Positions 13,920-20,935 of a stretch of DNA of 34,722 nt are shown here, in pieces (position 1 is the stretch's first letter; every line of letters begins with the position of its first letter). The notes under the pieces are model-generated. The model did not search any database, had not been told where the DNA came from, and saw only the letters and a list, made by a program, of their open reading frames with translations. A program made the translations under genes and the position numbers. This stretch comes from Patescibacteria group bacterium (lineage in GTDB: Bacteria; Patescibacteriota; Minisyncoccia; Moranbacterales; GWC2-37-73): the NCBI GenBank assembly GCA_022709565.1, contig JAKLIO010000006.1, forward strand, positions 1 through 34,722, read 5' to 3'.

Positions 13920-14061
13920 AACATTGGAAGATATTGATCCGTGCGTGAAACTCATTTGTTAGTTACCTTTGAGTGGTTGCCCGACAACACGGGGAGTCGA
14001 ATGGCAAAACCGACCTGAGTAAACAAACTTTTTTGTTTATTTATTTAGGTCGGTTTTTGTT
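13920..14061 (+). ncRNA. Candidate compact structured RNA (about 140 nt), family not recognised
   Basis: It is bounded by a good promoter and a strong terminator. Visible pairings are ACTCA/TGAGT, a two-part hairpin TTGCC-CGAC/GTCG-AAT-GGCAA with loop AACACGGGGA, and CCGTG (about 13941) with CACGG in that loop, which would form a pseudoknot. No start codon with a convincing reading frame is present. The nearest downstream gene (14440) lies 380 bp beyond the terminator. The choices are a free-standing small RNA, or a riboswitch-like leader that allows read-through into the surface-protein operon. I cannot tell which. Confidence 0.6.
14006..14061 (+). terminator. Terminator of the 13920 RNA
   Basis: AAAACCGACCT pairs with AGGTCGGTTTT, with an inner AAACAAA/TTTGTTT stem, then a T-rich tail. 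Confidence 0.9.
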
Positions 14062-14172
14062 ATCCCTCATGATTTTAAAGCATGTGTCCGAGGAAGAATT
14101 AAAATAAAATTATAACTAAATACAGATAATGAAATTTGGAAACGAATTTAAAAACTTCTGTTCAATTTCAAT

Positions 14173-14228
14173 AAAGCCAACTTTTGTTTGCCCTGTTTTC
14201 TAGGGGTGGTCAAAAGCTGGCTTTTTTG
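14173..14228 (+). terminator. Second terminator-like hairpin upstream of the surface operon
   Basis: AAAGCCA-CTTTTG pairs with CAAAAG-TGGCTTT, with an inner CCCT/AGGG pair and a run of six T. It could stop read-through from the 13885 promoter or act as an attenuator. No separate promoter for it was identified. Confidence 0.65.
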
Positions 14229-14236
14229 TTTGCACA

Positions 14237-14258
14237 AACAACCAAAAGTTTGGTTGTT
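14237..14258. repeat. Short palindrome AACAACCAAA/TTTGGTTGTT
   Basis: A 10-bp perfect inverted pair with a 2-base centre, immediately after the previous hairpin. Its function is unknown. The rest of 14062-14440 shows only the palindromic element at 14319 and AT-rich sequence. Confidence 0.5.
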
Positions 14259-14318
14259 AGTAAATAATAAAAAACCAAGAAAGGTCGAAGGTGCTAAGCT
14301 CCCTTAATCGCTTAAAAT

Positions 14319-14362
14319 CCCCAGTTAAATAAATGTGTTAACGCACAATTTAACGGGGCAAG
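14319..14362 (+). repeat. CCCC-GTTAAAT hairpin element, copy 2
   Basis: CCCCAGTTAAAT (14319-14330) pairs with ATTTAACGGGG, followed by CAAG (to 14362). The inner stem is TGTG/CACA. It lies 77 bp before the TasA-like gene. Confidence 0.75.
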
Positions 14363-14439
14363 TTAATTAAATTAATTAAACTAATTACAACCTTATTGAA
14401 AATGACAGAAGTCAATTTAATAAGATAAACAAACAAATT

Positions 14440-15033
14440 ATGTCAATGATTTTTAGAAGTCTTTTCGTTATCGCAGCAGTCGCTGCTGTAGCCGGAGTAG
14501 GCACATATGCATTGTGGACTAGTCAAGCTTCAGTTACTGGAAACACTTTCTCTACCGGAACAATGAATCTTTATATAGATGCTGATCAAGCTGGAAGTGG
14601 ATTTGATTGGCAACCTACAGTTACTGGCATTGCCTTGCCTGATTATCTTTACCCTGGATATAGAGGGGAGCAAATTCTTGATTTAAGAAACAAGGGTTCA
14701 GTTAATGGCAATGTTACCTTCGATATAAACAGAACATCTAATTATAATGAATTATCGAGTAATTTGAAATTTGATGTTTACTACAACACTCATGTAGCAA
14801 ACGCCTCCAATGTATGGGGCGGCAGAGCGATAGTAGGCAAGACCTTATCAGAACTTATAACTTTGGCTCCTACCGTGCTTGGCAACTTACCTCCTACTGG
14901 TGAAGGCAGCTTTGATGCAACTACAGATACAATAGGCAGTGTAAAAGTAGTATGGTATGTGGATACTAGCGCTGGAAATGAAATCCAGGGAGATCAAGCT
15001 ACTTTTGACGTAGTATTTGGTCTTAGTCAATAG
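14440..15033 (+). CDS. TasA/camelysin-like secreted protein with SipW-type signal
   Basis: 197 aa. The N-terminal hydrophobic segment (residues 5-25, LFVIAAVAAVAGVGTYALW) runs into WTSQASVTGNTFSTGTMNL. The pattern of an aromatic residue, Ser-x-x-Ala, then GNTFSTG is the SipW-dependent signal found in TasA and camelysin. The rest is a Thr/Gly/Asn-rich beta-sandwich-like domain with no catalytic motif. Known relatives form extracellular fibres or cell-surface coats. The next gene encodes the matching peptidase, which supports processing and export. No Shine-Dalgarno is visible. The surface-fibre role is inferred from family and context. Confidence 0.8.
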   Translation: MSMIFRSLFVIAAVAAVAGVGTYALWTSQASVTGNTFSTGTMNLYIDADQAGSGFDWQPTVTGIALPDYLYPGYRGEQILDLRNKGSVNGNVTFDINRTSNYNELSSNLKFDVYYNTHVANASNVWGGRAIVGKTLSELITLAPTVLGNLPPTGEGSFDATTDTIGSVKVVWYVDTSAGNEIQGDQATFDVVFGLSQ

Positions 15034-15083
15034 ATAAGTTCGCCAAAGTTTAAAGATCAATTAAAAGATTTTCCAGACTTTCT

Positions 15084-15121
15084 TTGTTACGTAACTAGTT
15101 AAGTAACATGTTACGTAACAA
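15084..15121. repeat. Perfect inverted repeat TTGTTACGTAAC
   Basis: TTGTTACGTAAC (15084-15095) and GTTACGTAACAA (15110-15121) are 12-bp perfect arms, each half itself containing the palindrome GTTACGTAAC. It lies between the TasA-like gene and the signal peptidase gene. It could be an operator or a processing hairpin. Confidence 0.6.
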
Positions 15122-15134
15122 GCAGGGCGAGGAA

Positions 15135-15176
15135 CCCCAATTAAATAGTCCGCTACGCGGAATTTAATGGGGTAAA
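15135..15176 (+). repeat. CCCC-GTTAAAT hairpin element, copy 3
   Basis: CCCCAATTAAAT pairs with ATTTAATGGGG, with inner stem TCCGC/GCGGA. Arm changes are compensatory relative to the other copies (C-to-T on one side with G-to-A on the other), which supports pairing as the conserved property. It ends 12 bp before the start codon of the peptidase gene. Confidence 0.75.
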
Positions 15177-15188
15177 TAAAATAAAGAA

Positions 15189-15815
15189 ATGATTATGTTT
15201 GGAAAAATATTCAAAATCATAACCAACACGATTCTCGGAATTTTGATTGTAATCGGTATTCTTTCGGTTCTTTCCCTTTTGCCGATTCCGGGAAATTACA
15301 AAATTTTTACTGTTCAATCGGGTTCGATGGAGCCGGCAATCCACACAGGGAGTCTGATCTTTTCCAAACCGCTGGCTGACTATAATGTCGGCGATGTGGT
15401 TACCAGAAAAACTGATGATCCGAAAATGACTGTGACGCACCGCATTGTTTCCAAAGAAGAAGTTGACGGAAAGACGGTTTTTGCAACTCAGGGTGATGCC
15501 AACAACGCGCCGGACGGGGAAAAATTTTCCAAAGAATTGATTGTCGGAAAAACATTCCTAACTATTCCCTATCTCGGCTATTTGGTCGGCTTTGCCAAAA
15601 CGCAGCTAGGCTTGCTCATCTTTGTCGTAATTCCGGCCACGATTATCATTTATGAAGAGATAACCAAAATCAAAAAAGAAATCAGAAGGCTAGTTGATAA
15701 GAGAAGGTCAAGAAAGGCGACAGTGGAAGATGAAGGACATGATCCATTGGCTCCTGACACGCAGTTTGTGCGCAAAGCAACAATAGAAAAAGTTAAAAAA
15801 ATGGAAATCCTATAA
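15189..15815 (+). CDS. sipW: Signal peptidase I, SipW/ER type
   Basis: A 208-aa membrane protease that cleaves signal peptides of exported proteins. The N-terminal membrane helix covers residues 11-32. The catalytic box is QSGSMEPAI (Ser46). The general-base position is THRIV (His84) rather than the Lys of ordinary bacterial LepB, as in archaeal, ER and SipW enzymes. GDANNAPD forms the third box. A second membrane helix (LLIFVVIPATIIIYEEI) is followed by a long basic cytosolic tail. The genes on both sides encode proteins with SipW-type signals, so they are its likely substrates. Its stop overlaps the next start by one base. Confidence 0.92.
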   Translation: MIMFGKIFKIITNTILGILIVIGILSVLSLLPIPGNYKIFTVQSGSMEPAIHTGSLIFSKPLADYNVGDVVTRKTDDPKMTVTHRIVSKEEVDGKTVFATQGDANNAPDGEKFSKELIVGKTFLTIPYLGYLVGFAKTQLGLLIFVVIPATIIIYEEITKIKKEIRRLVDKRRSRKATVEDEGHDPLAPDTQFVRKATIEKVKKMEIL

Positions 15816-17110
15816 TGACATTTAGAACTAGCTCGAAAAATAATTTTATGTATTGTTACAGTTTAAAAGCAAAATCCAAAATTCTACAATCCATTCTGCG
15901 CATATCCGCGGCGATTTTCGCTATCGTGTTTTATGTGAGCGTAATCAATTTTGGCGAAACGAATGCATTTTTTAGCGATAAGGCAACAATTGAAGGCAGC
16001 ACTTTCAGCGCGGGCTATTGGATTCCGGAAATTCACATGAGCGTGGAGCCCGCAGAACCCGATGGCAAAAAAGGCTTCTACAAAACCACGCCTTGCGTGA
16101 CTCTTTCCGCTGATATTCATGGCGAGGAAGACGGGATAGACATTTTTTATGAATTTTCCGATGATGGAAATCCGATTAAAGGCGGCGAGAAATATGAAGA
16201 AGGAAAATGTGTGGAAATTCCGGATGGCGATCCGACGCATTTCCAAGCCCAAGCCGTCAATGAAGAAAATGATGATTGGAAAAGCGAAGTCATTTCCAAA
16301 GATTTCAAAGTAAAAACCGGCGCCGATGAAGGAGATGTGGTAATCAATGAACTGATGTGGATGGGCAGTTTTGGGGACAATGATGATGAATGGATCGAGC
16401 TGAGAAATACGACGGACGAAGACATTGATATTTCCAATTGGAGAATTCTGGGCGCCGGCAAAGGCTCGGGAGACAGGGCCCACGTCCAGATACCAAACGG
16501 CTACACTATAGAAGCCAACGGATATTTCTTGATTACCAAGAAAAAATGGAATAAAACAGAAATAAGTCTCTCCAAAGATTTGGACAAAAATGAAGGAATG
16601 ACGAATGTCGAAGGAATGGATCTTGATGATAACAGCGAAAAATTGACATTGGAAGATAAAAATAGAAAAGTAATTGATGTTGCCTGGAAAGACGGTTGTC
16701 ATTGGCCAGCCGGGTGGCATGGAATTTTTCTGCACATGTCCATGGAAAGAGACAAAAAACCGGACAATGGAAAAGACGCTTCCAGCTGGCACACCTGCGT
16801 TGATTCAAAGTGCAATGACAAAACTTATTGGGATCACGAGGGATTTGATTTCGGAACTCCCGGCAAAGAAAATCTTTCCGAAGATGATCTGGTAGATTCT
16901 ATCATTGCTTCAATGGAGAAAAAAATAGAAGATGAACAAAACGCAAGCCTGAATAAAACTGAAGATTCAAATAACGCGCCGAAAGAAAATAAGTCGGCAC
17001 CTCCTGCTCCTGCTGAAATTCCAGAAACCATTCCGGAACCGGAACCTAACATCCCGCCAAATCCAGAAACAGAACAAGAACCAATAAATGAAAATTCACC
17101 AACAGAATAA
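15815..17110 (+). CDS. Surface protein with SipW-type signal, beta-sandwich and lamin-tail domain
   Basis: 431 aa. After a basic start comes a membrane segment (about residues 30-47) and then NAFFSDKATIEGSTFSAGYW, a SipW-type signal like that of the TasA-like protein. Residues about 70-170 resemble the C-terminal beta-hexosaminidase/Fn3-like domain (FYEFSDDGNPIKGGEKY). Residues about 175-350 form a lamin-tail domain: VVINELMWMG, DEWIELRNTTDEDIDISNW and FDFGTPGKEN. The C-terminus is Pro/Glu-rich and probably disordered, as in wall-spanning or exposed tails. It overlaps the peptidase stop (TAATG), so translation is probably coupled. It is likely exported and cleaved by that peptidase. Confidence 0.85.
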   Translation: MTFRTSSKNNFMYCYSLKAKSKILQSILRISAAIFAIVFYVSVINFGETNAFFSDKATIEGSTFSAGYWIPEIHMSVEPAEPDGKKGFYKTTPCVTLSADIHGEEDGIDIFYEFSDDGNPIKGGEKYEEGKCVEIPDGDPTHFQAQAVNEENDDWKSEVISKDFKVKTGADEGDVVINELMWMGSFGDNDDEWIELRNTTDEDIDISNWRILGAGKGSGDRAHVQIPNGYTIEANGYFLITKKKWNKTEISLSKDLDKNEGMTNVEGMDLDDNSEKLTLEDKNRKVIDVAWKDGCHWPAGWHGIFLHMSMERDKKPDNGKDASSWHTCVDSKCNDKTYWDHEGFDFGTPGKENLSEDDLVDSIIASMEKKIEDEQNASLNKTEDSNNAPKENKSAPPAPAEIPETIPEPEPNIPPNPETEQEPINENSPTE

Positions 17111-17111
17111 C

Positions 17112-17141
17112 AAAAAACACCAATTCAAAGCGGTGTTTTTT
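17112..17141. terminator. Bidirectional terminator between the surface operon and alaS
   Basis: AAAAAACACC and GGTGTTTTTT pair around AATTCAAAGC. It serves the plus-strand surface operon directly and the minus-strand alaS across a short AGCTT micro-repeat. Confidence 0.85.
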
Positions 17142-17185
17142 GCTATTTTATATTTCTAATAAGCTAAACAGCTAATGCCTAAAAG

Positions 17186-19156
17186 CTATCCCAAAATTGC
17201 CTTTATTCTCCTGACTCCCGCGCTGGATGATTCTTCCTTTTGAATCTTAAAATGCCCCAGTTCGCCGGTATTTTTGACATGCGGACCGCCGCATATTTCC
17301 CGGCTTATTATTATTGCATCATCATTGACTATGGAAAAGACAGAAACCTTGTCCCCATATTTTGCGTCGAAAACTCCCATAGCATTTGTTTTTCTGGCAT
17401 CGTCTAGCGTCATTTCTTCGCGTACCACATCCAGATGCGCTTCGATTGCCATATTGACAATTTTCTCAACTTCGGCTTTCTGTCCATCTGTCATTTTGTC
17501 CGGATGGGAAAAATCAAAACGCAGGCGTTCGGCTGTGATGTTTGATCCTTTCTGCATCACATGATTTCCGAGCACATGCCGGAGAGCCGCCAACATCAAA
17601 TGCGCGACCGTATGATATTGCACCGTTTTTTCACTTGTATCTGCCAGCCCGCCCTTGAACATTCCGGCTGAAGCCGTGCGAGAAAGTTCTTGGTGTTTTT
17701 CTATTTTATCTTTTAGCAATTCCTTACTTTCCTTAACTAATTTTTCATTTTTAGTTTTTAATAATAAATCTTCAAAAAATAATTCACTGGGATAGCCATG
17801 TGCAGTTTCTAAATCAAAAGCAATTGAAGCCGAAAGCGGAACGGCCTCCGTGCTAATAGCTTTATTTTTTATTTCATCAATTTCTTTTTCAGAAAGGCCA
17901 TGTTCTTTTGCGGTTGCCCTAAAAATTATATCGTATATTTTTTGCAGTTCTTTATTTTTAATTTTTTCTGCACTAATTAATGTTTTTTTAAATTTATTTT
18001 CTTCTTTTTCTAATTCTTCAAAAATCCTATTTTTATTTTGTTCCAATTCAGGATAATAATCTTTGTATATTTCCACCACAACTTTTGCAATTTCAGCAGT
18101 AAAATTTTTCTCCCCGCCTGCATCGCTTTGCGAAGCATTGCGGTCAGGAATTCCCAATTGCTTGCCATAACGGATGGCTCGGCGGATTAACCTGCGCAAA
18201 ACATAACCAGCCCCGACATTCAAAGGACTTACACCATCGGAAATTATAAAAGTTGCTGCTTTGATGTGGTCAGCAATAACCCGGAAGCTTTTAGCTTCTT
18301 GCTTATAGCTTTTAGAAGAAAGCTTCTCAATTTTATCAAAAATAGGTTTAAACAATTCGGTTTCAAAAACATTTTCTTTGCCATTCAGAACCGCCAAAGT
18401 CCTTTCTATGCCCATGCCTGTGTCAACATTGTGTTTCTTTAATTTCTCAATTGTTCCATCTTCCTTCTTGTTAAATTCCATGAAAACATCATTCCATATT
18501 TCAATAATGCGTCCGGAATCAACTAAATCAGAAAATTTTCCATTTATTTTTCCTTCCTCTGGTCTTGTGTCATAAAACATCTCCGAATTAACCCCACAAG
18601 GTCCCGTTGCACCAGCAATCCAAAAATTATCTCCAGCTCCAAGCGGAATAATTTTAATATTGTTTTTTATAATCTCGTCTTCACCGGAAACATCAACTTT
18701 TGTTCCTGCTTTTTCAAAAATATTTTTCCAAATCGCAATTGATTCTTCATCGCGTGGGATTCCTTCAGCTCCCTTGAATACGGTTACATATAAACGCTTA
18801 GGATCAAGTCCCAAGCCATTTTTTTTATCGGTTAAAAATTCAAAACTCCATTCTATAGCTTCCTTCTTGAAATAGTCTCCAAAACTCCAATTTCCAATCA
18901 TTTCAAAGAAAGTGCAGTGTCTATTATCTCCAACATCGTCTATATCCCCTGTTCTAATGCATTTTTGTACGTTTACAACCCTTTTGCCGCCAGGGTGCTG
19001 TTCTCCCATAAGATACGGCACCAGAGGATGCATTCCTGCTGTCGTAAAAAGCACCGATGGGTCGTTTTCCGGAATCAAAGAAGCCGAAGGGATAATAGTA
19101 TGCCCTTTGGATTCGAAAAATTTCAAATATTTTTGACGAAGTTCCTGCGCAGTCAT
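17186..19156 (-). CDS. alaS: Alanyl-tRNA synthetase, short form with an in-frame insertion
   Basis: A 656-aa class II synthetase charging tRNA-Ala. The catalytic core has KYLKFFESKGH, LFTTAGMHPLVPYL, GDNRHCTFFEMIGNWSFGDYF and GMGIERTLAVL. The tRNA-binding part has GYVLRRLIRRAIRYGKQLGI. The editing domain is complete with HTVAH and CGGPH, and the protein ends soon after at VRRIKAILG. The C-terminal DHHA1/C-Ala domain of about 200 residues is missing. PDRNASQSDAGG (residues 337-348) interrupts the conserved LGI-x-x-NFT stretch and is encoded by a hairpin. I chose ATG at 19156 with GGGAAG upstream; a GTG lies two codons earlier. It is 10 bp below the 80-aa coiled-coil gene. Confidence 0.96.
   Translation of the reverse strand: MTAQELRQKYLKFFESKGHTIIPSASLIPENDPSVLFTTAGMHPLVPYLMGEQHPGGKRVVNVQKCIRTGDIDDVGDNRHCTFFEMIGNWSFGDYFKKEAIEWSFEFLTDKKNGLGLDPKRLYVTVFKGAEGIPRDEESIAIWKNIFEKAGTKVDVSGEDEIIKNNIKIIPLGAGDNFWIAGATGPCGVNSEMFYDTRPEEGKINGKFSDLVDSGRIIEIWNDVFMEFNKKEDGTIEKLKKHNVDTGMGIERTLAVLNGKENVFETELFKPIFDKIEKLSSKSYKQEAKSFRVIADHIKAATFIISDGVSPLNVGAGYVLRRLIRRAIRYGKQLGIPDRNASQSDAGGEKNFTAEIAKVVVEIYKDYYPELEQNKNRIFEELEKEENKFKKTLISAEKIKNKELQKIYDIIFRATAKEHGLSEKEIDEIKNKAISTEAVPLSASIAFDLETAHGYPSELFFEDLLLKTKNEKLVKESKELLKDKIEKHQELSRTASAGMFKGGLADTSEKTVQYHTVAHLMLAALRHVLGNHVMQKGSNITAERLRFDFSHPDKMTDGQKAEVEKIVNMAIEAHLDVVREEMTLDDARKTNAMGVFDAKYGDKVSVFSIVNDDAIIISREICGGPHVKNTGELGHFKIQKEESSSAGVRRIKAILG
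18113..18148 (-). repeat. Protein-embedded palindromic element, family 2 (in alaS)
   Basis: Thirty-six bases, exactly 12 codons (PDRNASQSDAGG). On the coding strand CCTGACCGCAATGCTT folds onto AAGCGATGCAGGCGGG with loop CGCA (16 positions: 13 paired including two G-T, three mismatches). Removing it restores the ordinary LGI-EKNFT sequence of AlaS. It differs in sequence and length from the grpE/mnmA element. Confidence 0.8.
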
Positions 19157-19166
19157 AAGCACTTCC

Positions 19167-19409
19167 CTATTTTCCTATTATGTTATCAATTGTTTTTTCT
19201 GTTGCTTTTTTCACTTCTTCTAAAAGCAATCTTTCTTTCTCTATTCTTGACTTTAATCTATTAAAATAATCTTTAAAACTATCCAAACGATCATCTACTT
19301 CTCTGGCTACTGACATAGTGTCTCCTGGCAATTTAATATCCTGCTCGTCATCTTGGATTTTTTTATTCGCCATGTAATTACTTACGGTTTTTTCAATTAA
19401 ATCACTCAT
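19167..19409 (-). CDS. Small coiled-coil protein, function unknown (80 aa)
   Basis: Not recognised. A charged, helical protein with a probable coiled coil in its second half (FKDYFNRLKSRIEKERLLLEEVKK). It has no Cys, no membrane segment and no signal. Between the upstream 88-aa gene (21 bp gap) and alaS (10 bp gap), all three read leftward and are probably co-transcribed. The tight linkage to alaS may be incidental. Confidence 0.6.
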   Translation of the reverse strand: MSDLIEKTVSNYMANKKIQDDEQDIKLPGDTMSVAREVDDRLDSFKDYFNRLKSRIEKERLLLEEVKKATEKTIDNIIGK

Positions 19410-19429
19410 ATTTTTTATGAATTAAAAAA

Positions 19430-19696
19430 TTATTGTTGCCCTAAAGAATTCATTTTGTGTTTAATTCTTATCAGTTCATTCTGCAAAACGACAGCCTCCG
19501 CTTCAAGTCTTTTCAACAAACTTTCTTTTGAAAGAATCTCCATATGGATCAGGCTTTCTTTATGCTTAAGATCGCGGAGCGTTGTTTGAACCTCAATTTT
19601 GCTGCGCATATTTTTTTTCACATCAGAATCTTTGAGCAACATTTCCAACTGCATTTTCTTTTTTTCGGCTTTTATTTGTGGGTCTTGATCTTGCAT
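19430..19696 (-). CDS. Small coiled-coil protein, function unknown (88 aa)
   Basis: Not recognised. It starts MQDQDPQIKAEKKKMQLEM and is almost wholly helical, with heptad-like leucines (SLLKRLEAEAVVLQNELIRI). It is Lys/Glu-rich and soluble. It is the first gene of the short cluster leading to alaS and is preceded by AGCTT micro-repeats. Its composition and size resemble its 80-aa neighbour, so they could form a hetero-coiled coil, but nothing shows this directly. Confidence 0.6.
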   Translation of the reverse strand: MQDQDPQIKAEKKKMQLEMLLKDSDVKKNMRSKIEVQTTLRDLKHKESLIHMEILSKESLLKRLEAEAVVLQNELIRIKHKMNSLGQQ

Positions 19697-19785
19697 AAGT
19701 TTCAGCTTTTTAGGCTTTAGCTTTTTAGCTTCTTAGCTTTAAAGGAATTTTTGTATTTTCCTAAAAGCTAACAGTTAAAAGCTAT
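19697..19785. repeat. AGCTT micro-repeat tract between mnmA and the coiled-coil genes
   Basis: TTTTAGGCTTTAGCTTTTTA and TTAGCTTCTTAGC on one side, CCTAAAAGCTAACAGTTAAA on the other: the same vocabulary in both orientations, able to fold back on itself. Confidence 0.6.
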
Positions 19786-19789
19786 TTAG

Positions 19790-20923
19790 CTAGTTTATTA
19801 TTCCTCCCCCTAAAACTTCTCCGCTATCTCCGTAAAACACGGCTGATTGCCCGGGAGTCACCGCCTTTTGCGGTTCTGGAAACTCTACTTCAATAATACC
19901 TTTTTCCTTGCCATTTGTCACCTGTTCCTTTTTTAATATACAACGTACTTGGGGATGGCGGTAGCGGATTTTAACTTTTATTTCCAAAGGAAATTTCGGC
20001 TTGCCAGTAGTCCAATTTGTTATTTCAACCAACATTTTTTTCTTGCATATGTCCTTGTCATTTTCATCATTGGTCACGATAAGCTGATTTTTCTTAAAAT
20101 CACGACCAACCACATAATATGGTCCCGTTCCGCCAATATTAACCCCTTTTCTTTGTCCGATCGTATAAAGTTCCAGCCCTTCATGGATGCCAATTTTTTT
20201 CCCCGCCTCGACTCGCAAGACGCCTTGCGCGTCGACGCGAGGCGGGCCTTCTGTCGTTATTATATCTCCGGATGATAAATTAATATTTCGCTTGATAAAT
20301 TCACTGGGAGATTTTTCCCAAGTAAAACAAAGATTCTGAGACTCTTTTTTATTAAAAACCGGCAATTTTTTCTTCTCAGCCATTTTTCTCACTTCCGCTT
20401 TTTTATAATTTCCAATAGGAAAAAGGATCTTGCCCAACTGTTTTTGCGACAAATTATAGAGAAAATACGTTTGATCTTTTTCGCTGTCACAGGCTGGATA
20501 CAAATGATATTTACCGCCTATTTTATCTATTTTGGCATAATGTCCGGTGGCCACATAATCTGCCTTGATTTCCAGCATTTTTTTGAAAAGAAAATTGAAC
20601 TTTATTTTTTTATTGCAGACAACGCAAGGATTGGGTGTTCGTCCCGCCTTTGTTTCTTTGAGAAAATTATCCACCACTTCTTTCTTAAATTCCTTCGCCA
20701 CTTTTACGACATAAAAAGGAATTCCTAAAATTTGTGCTACTTTTCTGGCATCCTGCTGCGATTCGAGCGAACAGCATTTATTTTCCAAAGCCTGATTCTG
20801 CCCCGGTTCTTTCCAAAAATGCAGAAAAACGCCCACGACATCATAGCCTTGTTCTTTCAAAATAGCCGCCGCCATTGAGGAATCTACCCCGGCTGACATG
20901 CCCACAATAACTCGTTTTGCCAT
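19790..20923 (-). CDS. mnmA: tRNA 2-thiouridylase MnmA with an in-frame insertion
   Basis: About 377 aa. It adds sulfur to U34 of tRNA-Lys, -Glu and -Gln. The PP-loop reads VIVGMSAGVDSSMAA (SGGVDS with one Gly changed to Ala). The catalytic Cys pair is NPCVVC and QNLCF. The YTIGQRKGVNIGG and AVTPGQSAVFY motifs are standard. PPRVDAQGVLRVEAG (residues 227-241) splits the conserved GDIITTEG-KKIGIHEG segment. It is encoded by the palindrome also seen in grpE. I chose the ATG at 20923 (MAKRVIVGMS); an upstream start would add 13 residues that lie in a structured leader. The gene appears monocistronic. Confidence 0.95.
   Translation of the reverse strand: MAKRVIVGMSAGVDSSMAAAILKEQGYDVVGVFLHFWKEPGQNQALENKCCSLESQQDARKVAQILGIPFYVVKVAKEFKKEVVDNFLKETKAGRTPNPCVVCNKKIKFNFLFKKMLEIKADYVATGHYAKIDKIGGKYHLYPACDSEKDQTYFLYNLSQKQLGKILFPIGNYKKAEVRKMAEKKKLPVFNKKESQNLCFTWEKSPSEFIKRNINLSSGDIITTEGPPRVDAQGVLRVEAGKKIGIHEGLELYTIGQRKGVNIGGTGPYYVVGRDFKKNQLIVTNDENDKDICKKKMLVEITNWTTGKPKFPLEIKVKIRYRHPQVRCILKKEQVTNGKEKGIIEVEFPEPQKAVTPGQSAVFYGDSGEVLGGGIIN
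20201..20245 (-). repeat. Protein-embedded palindromic element, family 1 (in mnmA)
   Basis: Forty-five bases, 15 codons (PPRVDAQGVLRVEAG). On the plus strand CCCGCC/GGCGGG, TCGAC/GTCGA and CGCAAG/CTTGCG form nested stems with an ACGC loop. The grpE copy (4346-4390) aligns without gaps and in the same frame. The GC content is far above the surrounding gene. Confidence 0.85.
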
Positions 20924-20935
20924 TTTTGTCTGTGA

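Noticed and set aside
13920-14061. tRNA-like or CRISPR-like interpretation of the 13920 unit
   Set aside because: No T-loop GTTCGA with matching acceptor stem, and no direct repeats with regular spacing, were found here or elsewhere in the window.
15884-16792. 302-codon minus-strand frame inside the lamin-tail gene
   Set aside because: Rich in Phe/Ile/His with no domain, entirely antisense to a gene with a clear signal and lamin-tail motifs.
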